Part shown: piece by piece, positions 1 to 12,000 of the stretch
How the letters are laid out: every line of letters begins with the position of its first letter
Numbering within the stretch: the first letter of the stretch is position 1
Origin: Microglena sp. YARC
Lineage: Eukaryota; Chlorophyta; Chlorophyceae; Chlamydomonadales; Chlamydomonadaceae
Direction of reading: 5' to 3'
Assembly: GCA_022414725.1 (NCBI GenBank)
Contig: CM039463.1
Coordinates: 52,759,578 to 52,823,577, forward strand
Length of the DNA stretch: 64,000 bases
Made by a program: the position numbers and the translations under genes
The notes under the pieces: generated by a model
Databases searched by the model: none
Seen by the model: the letters and a program-made list of their open reading frames with translations, nothing else
Told to the model about the DNA's origin: nothing

Positions 1-364
1 GCAGGCAAGGGCTCGTAAGCAGCAAAAGCAAGGCCACTGGCAACAGCTAAGACCGGTACAGCAATACGTATTATTATACCCTTATTATACCCACCGAGTA
101 TTATATATAATGAGTATATGTGTATATTTTTACATGTATATATCGTTATTGAATGTCCCACCTGGAGGAAGGTGCTGGTCCACGCAGGGGGGGTCTTATC
201 ATATGCAGCGAAGGCAAGGCCTCTGGCAACATCTGATATCCGTATAACAATATGTATTATTATAAGTATGATTATTCTATATATAATGAGTATATGAGGT
301 GATTTTTACATGTGTATATTTCGCTATTGAATGTCCCACCTGGAGGAAGGTGCTGGTCCATGCA

Positions 365-402
<38 letters not shown>

Positions 403-610
403 ATCAGAAGCAGCAAAGGCAAGGCCAAATTCAACACCTGATACCGGTATAACAATATGTTTTATTATACGTATGAGTAGTCTATATACGGTACATTGAG
501 TTTCTGTGATGATTTTTACATGTACGTATATTGCTATTGCATGTCCCACCTGGAGGAAGGTGCTGGTCCATGCAGGGGGGGGGGAGGGGGGGTATCAGAA
601 GCAGCAAAGA
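1..610. repeat. donor-side duplications of the last OPR exon
   Basis: Tandem copies about 180-210 bp apart (near 157, 337, 544, and the genuine exon at 750). Each carries, on the minus strand, the end of the exon (AWTSTFLQ) and its gtgggac donor. Runs of G (up to about 40) interrupt the copied exon. An AT-rich intron piece with tattattata separates the copies. This is intron sequence after the last visible OPR exon. Confidence 0.75.
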
Positions 611-749
611 CAAGGCCAAATTCAACATCTGATACCGGTATAGCAATATGTATTATTATACGTATGAGTATTTAATACACATTGAGTATATGTGTTGATT
701 TTTACATGTATATTTTTACTTGTATATATATCGCTATTGAATGTCCCAC

Positions 750-2419
750 CTGGAGGAAGGTGGACGTCCATGCAGGTGAGGGTTCATAAGAAGCAAAGGC
801 AAGGCCACTGGCGACATCAACTAAAGCTTGAGGACTCATACTTGGCAGTTTGGCTCGCATCTGAGAAACAGAGAATGTGAACAGAATTATAATAATAAAT
901 AAAACAATTGTAATAATGATAATAAAAAAACATCTATTAAAGATCGAGGACTCATACTAGGCAGTTTGGCTCGCATCTGAGAAACAGAGAATGTGAACAG
1001 AATTGTAATAATAAACAAAACAATTGTAATAATGATAATAAAAAAACATCTATTAAAGATTGAGGACTCATACTAGGCAGTTTGGCTCGCATCTGAGAAA
1101 CAGAGAATGTGAACAGAATTATAATAATAAACAAAACAATTGTAATAATGATAATAAAAAACATCTATTAAAGATTGAGGACTCATACTAGGCAGTTTGG
1201 CTCGCATCTGAGAAACAGAGAATGTGAACAGAATTGTAATAATAAATAAAACAATTGTAATAATGATAATAAAAAAACATCTATTAAAGATTGAGGACTC
1301 ATACTAGGCAGTTTGGCTCGCATCTGAGAAACAGAGAATGTGAACAGAATTATAATAATAAACAACACAATTGTAATAATGATAATAAAAAAACATCTAC
1401 TAAAGATCGAGGACTCGTAGAAGGCAGTTTGGCTCGCAACTGTGAAACAGAGAATGTGAAATGAATCATTATAATAATAATAATAATGAAATGAATTAAA
1501 ATAATTATAATCATAATAAAAAATGAATAATCATCATAATAATAAAAACATTTACCAAAGCTCGAGGACTAATATCTCGAGATACTAGGCAGTTTGGATC
1601 TCATCTGTGAAACAGAAAATGTGAAATGAATCATAGTACAACAACAAAACAATAATCTGTACATCACACACTGCTAAGCAGTACATCACACACCGCTAAG
1701 TAGTACATCACTCACCACCAAGCAGCACATCACACACCACTAATCGTTACATCACTCATCGATAAGCAGTACATCACACACCGCTATGTAGTACATCACT
1801 CACCGCCAAGTAGTACATCACTCACCGCTAAGCATCACATCGCACACCGCCAAGCAGTACATCCCTCATCGATAAGCAGTACATCACTCACCGCTGAGCA
1901 GAAGGCGTCCCAGAACTCTCTCCCCGAGACAGCCGCATCCATATCTTGGAGACCTTTCACTATGGTTGCAAAAGCCTGCGCATCATGGTGTTGTAGCGTG
2001 GGATGAGATAGGGTTTCCAGCCTTGTGTGTATGTATGTATGTATGTATGTATGTATGTATGTATGTATGTATGTTTGTCTGTCTGTCTGTCTGTCTGTAT
2101 GCATGTATGCATGCATGTCACAGTGTATGTATGTTACAGTTTGCATGTATGTATGTACTAGTACATTACCCGTGTCGCCGTTGGCCACCCCCCACCCCCT
2201 CCCACCCACCTCGTCCTTTGTCCTGGTCTGGGTTACAGACCGTGTGACAACCTTGCATGCCCCTCCCCCCTCCACACACACACACAAACACCACACATCC
2301 ACACCCACGCACACACCATACCATGGCTCACCTGACCACAAAGTGTTTCCATGCCCGCACTTAATCCACAAATGATGCAGACACCTGTAAGCTTATACCT
2401 AGCCCCCCCGCCCCCTCCC

Positions 2420-2450
<31 letters not shown>

Positions 2451-5288
2451 ACACATACACACGCGTCGCACAACTTTATTTCCCTTGGCAAACACATGGT
2501 AAACATATTTCCCCCTTAGCAACAGAAAATATGTAAATATGTAAAATATGACCAAAGGCGAGTATGACATCATACACATTGCATCCTATGATATTGTTTA
2601 TAAATGGTAACTTAAGCCTAGTTAGACTACCGACATCATATACACATACGAAATCTTATTATGACATGATATCATATTATATTATATCATATTGCCGTTC
2701 CCTAGACATCACTGACGTGTCCATCCAGTAGCGGGAGGTAGGCATGGACGATACTCAAGTAGTCGGATATCTACACATATGTACAGTGTAACACCAGTAC
2801 AAGCAAACACCTATACACAAACAAACATGCATGGTGCAAGCAAGTAGCAACACAAACATACTCTTTGCAACATCACAGACCTGACCATCCAGTGCCGGGA
2901 GTCAAGCATGGACGATACTCAAGTAGTCTGACATCTAGACGGTGTCACATCAATACACAAACACACAGGCATGGTGCAAGCAGCACAAAGATCCTCTTAG
3001 CGACATCACTGACCTGACCATTCAGTGCTGTAAGGTAGGCACGGACGATACTCAAGTAGTCTGACATCTAGACAGTGTCACATGAATACACAAACACATA
3101 GCTTTGCACAAACACACATGCATGGTGCAAGCAACACAAACATACTCTTTGCAACATTACCGACCTGGCCATCCAGTGCTAGGAGGTAGGCATGGACGAT
3201 ACTCAAGTAGTCGGATATCTTCACATCTGTACAGTGTAACACCAGTACAAGCAAACACCTATACACAAACAAACATGCATGGTGCAAGCAACACAAACAT
3301 ACTCTTTGCGACATCACAGACCTGACCATCCAGTAGCGGGAGGTAGGCATGGACGATACTCAAGGAGTCGGACAAATATGCAGTGCCACATCAATACAAA
3401 CAAACATGCATGGTGCAAGCAAGTAGCAACACAAACATACTCTTTGCGACATCACAGACCTGACCATCCAGTGCCGGGAGGTAGGCATGGACGATACTCA
3501 AGGAGTCGGACAAATATGCAGTGCCACATCAATACAAACAAACATGCATGGTGCAAGCAAGTAGCAACACAAACATACTCTTTGCGACATCACAGACCTG
3601 AACATCCAGTGCCGGGAGTCAAGCATGGACGATACTCAAGAAGTCGGGCATCTATGCACAAACAAGCATGTCATATTATATCAAATCGCCGTTCCCAAAA
3701 CACCACTGACCTGTCCATTCAGTGCTGGGAGGTAGGCATGGACAATGCTCAAGTAGTCAGACAGCCACTCAGTCTCTGGCTGGTACCCTAATCGCACAAA
3801 CGAAGGTAGGAGAGAAACAAGGTCCTGAGGGGCCAGGTGCAGGTAGTTTAGGTTTAGGTGGTTAAGAGTTCAGGTTGTTTAGGTTTAGGTACCCTAATCG
3901 CGCAAATGAAGGGAGGAGAGAAACAAGGTCCTGTGGGGTCAGGTGCAGGTGGATTAGGTTTAGGTGCCCTAATCGCGCAAATGAAGGGAGGAGGGAAACA
4001 AGGTCCTGTGGGGCCAGGTGCAGGTGGATTAGGTTTAGGTGCCCTAATCGCGCAAATGAAGGGAGGAGAGAAACAAGGTCCTGTGGGGCCAGGTGCAGGT
4101 GGATTAGGTTTAGGTACCCTAATCATGGAGGCCATGCGGGGAAAGCTGGTCAGCACTTAGCTGGTCAGCACTTTGGTATAGGTGGTTTAGGTTTAAGTGG
4201 CTTAGGGTTCAGGTGGTTTAGGTTTAGGGTTCAGATGGTTTAAGTTTAGATACCATAATCGCGTAAGCAAGGGGGGGAGAGTAACAAGGTCCTGTGGGGC
4301 CAGGAGGGGGAATGGTCAGCACTTAGCTGGTCAGCACTTCGGTATAGTTGGCTTAGGTGGCTTAGGGTTCAGGAGGTTCGGGTTTAGGGTTCAGATGGTT
4401 TAGGTTTAGATGCCCTAATCGCACAAGCAAGGGGAGGAGAGAAACAAGGTCATGTGTGGCCAGGTTTAGGTGGTTAAGGTGGCTTAGGGTTCAGGTGGTT
4501 TAGATCTTGGGTTTAGATGGCTCAGGTTTGGGTGGTTTTAGGGTTTAGGTGGTTCAGGAGAAAAAGTGCTGAGCAGCTAAGTGCTGACCAGCTTAGTGTT
4601 GACCAGCTAAGTGCTGACCAGCTTAGTGTTGACCAGCTAAGTGCTGACCAGCTTCCCCCTACCTACCTGTGGGGACATTCTATCCCGGTGCAATTGACTG
4701 GTTCACCAGCTAAGTGCTGACAAGTTAGGTGCTGACCAGCTAAGTGCTGACCAGCTTCCCCCTACCCACCTGAGGGGACATCCTATCCAGGTGCAATCCA
4801 CTGGTTGAGCAAAAGCGCTCCATCCAGTCGTTACAAGGAATCTGTCCAAGCTCGGCAAAAGCCCACACCAGAGTTGACAGGTTGCCAGGGTCAAAGGTAT
4901 CCATCACTTCGAAGCATCCCTCTTGAAAGGCCGTGGTCCACTCGGCAGATGGCCTGGCACAAAGAGAGAGAGGGAGAGGTGTTAGGTGTAGGGAGAGGGA
5001 GAGATCCCTAGACTTCACTTCCCCCCCCCCCCACCACCACCACCACCCACCACCACACACACACAACTACCCCCCCCACCACCACACACCCCCCACACAC
5101 AACTCCAGGGTCAAAGGTATCCATCACTTCGAAGCGACCCTCTTGGAAGGCTGTGGTCCACTCGAAAAATGGCCTGCCACTTAATGTGTGTGTGTGTGTG
5201 CCGGGGGGGGTTGGGGTTGGGGGGGGGGGGGGGGTTGGGGGGGGGGGGAGACAGTTAAGGCTGTGGTCCACTTGGCAGATGGCCTGCC

Positions 5289-5331
<43 letters not shown>

Positions 5332-6014
5332 CAAGGGAGATGTGTTAGGGAGAGATAGTAAGTGCTTAACGCACCTGTGGTGTAGCTTGGCCATGCCCCA
5401 CACTACAGTGGCCAGCTCCTTGGGACTGTAGGCCTCCAGTCGCAATGAGACGTGATCTTCCACCGCTCCCATCCAAGTGTAGCTTGTCACATGCTGCAGT
5501 TTTGCCACAGTGCCCATCACCAATGCAACATTGTGGGGCAGCATGGCGGGCAGAGAGTAGGCGACACAGTCCAGCATCTGTGGGTTAAGAAGTTTGTTTG
5601 TTGGTGTAGCTTGTCACGTGCTGCAGTTTTACCACAGTGCCCATCACCAATGCAACATCGTGGGACAGCATGGCAGGCAGAAAGTAGGCGACACAGTCCA
5701 GCATCTGTGGGTTAAGAAGTTTGTTTGTTAGTGTAGCTTGCCAAGTGCTGCAGTTTTACCACAGTGCCCATCACCAATGCAACATCGTGGGACAGCATGG
5801 CAGGCAGAGAGTAGGCGACACAGTCCAGCATCTGTGGGTTAAGAAGTTTGTTTGTTAGTGTAGCTTGCCAAGTGCTGCAGTTTTACCACAGTGCCCATCA
5901 CCAATGCAACATCGTGGGACAGCATGGCAGGCAGAGAGTAGGTGGCACAGTCCAGCATCTGAGGGTTACGCAGTTTGTTTGTTTTTGTGTCTCATTTCAT
6001 TTTGATTTCTTGGT

Positions 6015-6059
<45 letters not shown>

Positions 6060-9000
6060 CATGGCAGGCAAAGAGTAGGCAACACAGTCCAGCATCTGTG
6101 GTTTGCTTGTTTGTTTGTTTGTTTGTTTGTTTCAAGTTGATTTTTGTTTGTTTTTTGGCAGAGAGTAGGTAACACAGTCCAACATCTGTGGGTCAAAACA
6201 ATTGTCTCTTTGTTTGTTTGTATCAATTCATTTCAATTTGTGTTGTTTTATAGCAGAGAGGGTTATAAGGTGAGGCTTCTATGTTTGTTTGTGTGTTTGT
6301 TCCAGTTCATTTGAATTTTTGTTAATGTTTTGGCAGAGAGTGGGCGACGCAGTCTAGCATATGTAGGGATAGGCAATATGATATCATATGATATCATGTC
6401 ATCATATGATATCATACGATGCCGGCGGTCTGACTAGATAACTTTGGCCTACGGCATCATATCATATGATATTTGTATGATATCATATGATTTGCCGGTC
6501 CCTAAGCATCTGTGGATTCAAAATTGTAGTTTATTTGTTTCGATTCATTTTGAGTTTTCCTTGTTGTTTGGTAGAGAGCGGACATCACAGTCAAGCATCT
6601 GGGGGATAAAAACATTGTTTGGACACTGGGAATCCCTACTGCACCTGATCAACAAAGTTTGCGTCCATGGGGCACCTCAGAGACTGTAAAGAGTCAAAGA
6701 TAAACGCCAGTTGGTGCGGCTTCGGCGAGTCTCCACCCGTATTCAACTTTCTATGATATAAGCCTGTCAAATTTAATCCAATCCCGTGAACCGGGAATCC
6801 TTACAGTACCTGATCAACAAAGTTTGCGTCCATGGGGCACCTCAGTGACTGTAAGGAGTCAAAGATAAGCACCAGTTGGTACGGCTTCGGCGAGTCTCTA
6901 CCCGCATTCAACTGTATTTTATAATAAAAGCACTCAAAATTCGACATAATCCCGAGAACCCAGAATCCATACCTGGTCAACAAAGGTTGCGTCCATGTGG
7001 CACCACAGAGACTGTAAGGAGTCAAAGATGAAGGCTAGTTGGTACGGCTCTGTGAGTCTCCACCCATATTCAACTGTATTTTTATAATCAAAGCACTCAA
7101 ATTTGATACCATCCCGTGAACCGGTATTCCTTACTGCACCTTAACCTGGAATCCTTACCTGGTCAACAAAGGTTGCGTCCATGGGGCACCTCAGGGATTG
7201 TAAGGAGCCAAAGATAAACACCAGATGGTACGGCTCTGTGAGTCTCCACCCATATTCAACTGTATCTTTATAATCAAAGCACTCAAATTTGATACCATCC
7301 TGTGAACCGGTATTCAAGGTTGCGTCCATGGGGCATCTAAGTGACTGTAAGGAGCCAAAGATGAAGGCCAGTTGGTACGGCTTCGGCGAGTCTCTACCCG
7401 TATTCAACTGTATCTTTATAATCAAAGCACTCAAATTTGATACCATCCCGAGAACCCAGTTATAAAAATTCGACTGCATTTTTATAATCGAAGCTTGTCG
7501 AAGCACTCCAATTTGATATCATCCCGTGAACCGGGAATCCTTACTGTACCTGGTCAACAAAGGTTGCGTCCATGGGGCACCTCAGGGATTGTAAGGAGCC
7601 GAAGATGAAGGCCAGTTGGTACGGTTTCAGCGAGTCATCATCCGCCCCTGCTGCCTGGCTCAGCATGAGCGACTGTTGGTGTGCGACTGCTGCACGAGCC
7701 TCTAGCAGCCAAGGGGTTTCCAAGGGGTGGCCCAGGCGAGCAAGGGCCCACAGCGTGTTGGTGAGATGCATAGCAGGGAGGTTGGGGAGGTGGGGTTGCA
7801 AGGCAGTGACCATGGCCTGCAGGTGTGTGTGTGTGGGGGGGGGGGGGGAGAATGGGAGTGAGGGGAGTTGCGGGGGAGGGGGGCCCAGGCGTGCAAGGGC
7901 ACACAGTGTGTTGGTGTGATGCATAGGAGGGAGGTTGGCGAGGTGGGGTTGCAAGGCAGTTACCATGGCCTGCAGGGGGGATGGTGGGGGAGAGAGTGGG
8001 AGTGAGGGGAGTTGCGGGGGGGGGGGGGGGGGGGGGGGGGCAGGCGTGCAAGGGCCCACAGCGTGTTGGTGTGATGCATAGCAGGGAGGTTGGTGAGGTG
8101 GGTTGCAAGGCAGAGACCATGCCAGGCAGGGGATGAGGGGGGAGGGGGGGGGGGGGGGGGGGGGGGGAGTGAGGGGGGGGGGTGTGTGGGGGGGGGGGGG
8201 GGAGTGAGGGGGGAGAGGGGGGGGGGGGGGGGGAGTGAGCGGACGGGTGTCCCTGGCGAATGGGGGCATTTGTGGTCTGCAATAGTAAACAAGCCTCACC
8301 CTCACCTGCACGGGCTCATACCCTCAGGCTTGTGGTTGACAGTGGCCAGCAGATAAAAGGGCTGTCCTCCTTAACCACAGCTTGCTGACTGTTCTGCACC
8401 ATGGGCTAGTTTGCTTGCTGAACAGGTAACAGCCCTCACCTGCACGCGCTCTTACCCAGACGTGTGGTTGACAGCGGCCAACAGGAAACAGGCCTCACCT
8501 GCACCTGCACGCGCTCATTGGTGGAGGCCCCCCCTCTGGGGGACGGGAGCCCCCAGGGTTATCCCGTTGTCCGTTATACCGATCGAAAAACTCTGGCGTG
8601 TGGTTGACAGTGGCCAACAGGAAACAGGCCTCACCTGCACGCGCTCATAACCAGGCTTGTGGTTGACAGTGGCCAACAGGATACAGGCCTCACCTGCACG
8701 CGCTCATACCCAGGCTTGTGGTTGACAGTGGCCAACAAGTACAGGCATACAGGGCCTTCCAGGTCCACTTGAGGATGCACGGGATCAGAAGACGTTGAGG
8801 CTTTGCTGGGGTCACGGAGTGTCTGGACTGCGTTGCTCTTAGCCCGAGTTGCGACGTCATCGGCTAGCTTGTTGAGAAAGCTGAAACCCATTGGGATATC
8901 CATGTCCTGGATGAAGGGAGGGACATAGGGAAAGGCTTTTGGGTTAGTCTGGAGTGTCTGGTCTGCGTTGCTTGTAGCACGAGTTGCGCCCTCATGCGAT

Positions 9001-12000
9001 AGCTTGTTGAGAAAGCTGAAACCCATCTGAATGTCCATGTTCTCGATGAAGGGAGGGGCAGCGGGAAAGATGTGTGGATTAATATAGAGTGTGGAGTGTG
9101 GAGTAGAATTACACACATAGAATTCCTCCACCCCGTCCTTGGGGTAGCACATACCCGGCCCCCACCCCCTGGTGGCTAGTGCAAGTCCCTTCAGCCTACT
9201 TGTCCACTCCTGGACAGTCACATACACATATACACACATACACACCTCAAGCGCTTTGAGTAGGTCCACCAGCTCATGGGTATTTTCAAAGCTCCCCAGC
9301 TGTTTACCCACTGCTGTGTGGTACTCCTCCACCCAGTCCTTGGGTAGCACATACCCGGACCTCTTCAGCACCACGATGAAGAGGTAAGCTGGTCAACAAT
9401 TAGGTGTAGGTGCTTTAGGGGTCAGGTTTAGGATTTAGTGCTGATCAGCTTCCCCCTACCTTCAGCGTGAATATGATTATTGAACTCATCCACCCAGTCC
9501 TTGGGTAGCACATACCCGGACCTCTGCAGCACCACGATCAAGAGGGAAGCTGGTTAACAATTTGGTTTAGGTGGTTTGGGTTCAGGCGCTTTAGGATTCA
9601 GGTTTAGGATTTAGTGCTGATCAGCTTCACCCTGCCTTCAGCGTGGATATGATTATTGAACTCCTCCACCCAGTCCTTGGGTAGCACATACCCGGACCTC
9701 TGCAGCACCACGATCAAGAGGGAAGCTGGTTAACTATTAGGCTTAGGTGTTTTGGGTTCAGGCGCTTTGGGGTTCAGGTTTAGGATTTAGGTGGTTTAGG
9801 TTGTTTTAGGGTTAGTATTTAGGTGGTTTAGGAAAAAAAGTGCTGAACAGCTAAGTGCTGACCAGCTCCCCCCTACCATCAGCGCGACGATCAAGAGGGA
9901 AGCTGGTCAACAATTAGGTTCAGGTGGTTTGGGTTCAGGCAGTTTAAGGCTGAGGTGGTTCAGGTATAGGGTTTAGGATTTAGGTGGTTTAGGTGGATTA
10001 GGTAGTTTGAGGGTTGGCGCTTAGGTGGTTTAGGAAAAATAGTGCTGACCAGTGAAGTGCTGACCAGCTTCCCCCTACCGTCAGCACCACGATCAAGAGG
10101 GAAGCTGGTCAACAGTTAGGTTTTGGTGGTTTCGGTTCAGGCGGTTTAGGGCTGAGATGGTTCAGGTGTAGGGTTTGGGTGCTTTAGGTGGTTTTAGGGT
10201 TATTACTAAGGTGGTTTAGGAAAATAAGTGCTGATCAGCTTCCCCCTACCTTCAGCACCACGATCAAGAGGGAAGCTGGTCAACAATTAGGTTTAGGTTG
10301 TCTTGGTTCAGGCAGTTCAGGGCTGAGGTGGTTCAGGTTTAGGGTTTTTGGTGGTTTTAGGGTTAGCGTTTAGGTGGCTCAAGAAAATAAGTGCTGACTA
10401 GCTAAGGGCTGACCAACTAAGGGCTGACCAGCTTCCCCCTACCTTCAGCGCGACGTTCAAGAAAGACAGGCTCTCTGGAAGGAGCTCGTGCAGAGATGGA
10501 GCGTGGGTGTAGGTGTAAGTATTGGTGGTGGGTGTAGGCGTGGGTGTGGGTGTCGGCATGGGCATGGGCATGGATGTGGGGTGTCTTCATGCTGTTCCCA
10601 TGATAACCAGCTTCTCCCTACCTTCAGTGCGACGATCAGAAGGGACAGGCTCTCTGGAGGGAGCTCGTGGAGAGATGGAGCGTGTGTGTGTGTGGTGGTG
10701 GTGTCGTGGGGGTGGGTGTAGGCGTAGGTCTGGGTGTCGGCCTGGGGGTGGGCACGGGCATGGGTGTGGGGTGTCTCCATGCTGTTCCCAAGATAACCAG
10801 CTTTTCCCTACCATCAGCGCGACGATCAATAAGGACTCTGATCAACAATTAGGTTGTGGTTTAGGAAAATAAGTGCTGACCTGCTAAGTGCTGAGCAGCT
10901 TCTCCCTACCTTCAGCGCGACAATCAGTAGTGACAGGCTGTCTGGAGGGAGCTGGTGTAGAGATGGCTGCAACACCGCTGTGATGGCGGGGAGGAGGAGG
11001 GCAGGCATGCGGCAAGTGCAAGGGCCAGAGAGGCAGCGGATGGCCAGGCGGGGGTCGGTTTCCGCGGTGGACGCGAGGTGAGATGAGACGGCCTGAGATA
11101 TGGCCGTGAGGGAGTCCACGTCTGGGCAGGTGGGGAGCTGACGCTCAATGCCTGTGGGGTGTGTGTTGTGTGGTGGGGGGGGGGGGGTGATTCGAGTTCT
11201 GGTTGGTCTTGATCGAGGTGTGTGTGTGTGTGAGAGAGAGGGAGTGTTTAAGGGAGACCACGTCTGAGCAGGTGGGGGGCTGATGCTCAATGCCTCTGGG
11301 GTGTGTGTGTGTGGTGAGGGGTGGGGTGGGGGTAGGTAGGTAGGTGGGGATCTGGCGCTCGATGCTTGTGAGGTGTGAGGGTGTATGTGATGCCACACTG
11401 AACTGCATTGCACTGCACGGTTTGAGGAGTCGGTTGCACAGGTTCTCACCACCACTCTCACCACGAACAAAAACACCACCAACACAAACACCACCAATAC
11501 ACCACCACCTCCAGCGGCAACAACAAAAACAACAACACAACAATTACACCACCACCACCACTACCAACAACAGCAACACAACAATAACACCACCAACAAC
11601 AACAACAGCAACAGCAACAACAACAGCACACTTACCAGCTGCAGGGCCCATCAAAATGCTGCTCATGCACGACCATACGGCCGAACTCATCCCAGAACCC
11701 TTCCACATTCTATGGCATCTCCTCTCCAGACCACCCACATGTGCATCTCCTCTCCAACCCACACACACATGTGCATCTCCTCACCAATTCCATCCCCCCC
11801 CACCCACCCACCCACCACCACCACCACCACCCACCCCCGCCACCACCGCACCACCCACACCACAATATGATATGCCGGTCCCTACTTACCGGCTGCAAGG
11901 GCCACAGCCTCCAAAGCATCCACCAGCTGCTCAATGCTTATCTGGGCCGAGATGACAGCCGGGGCTATCACTCTCAGGGTAGCCCCAGCCATAAGGCTCC

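Noticed and set aside
9117..9160. Alternative ends for the small OPR exon at 9117-9209
   Set aside because: Donors at the CCGG/gtatgt and AGG/gtgggg sites break the phase with the next exon; gtgtgt after EEFY keeps it, though this remains the least secure OPR junction.
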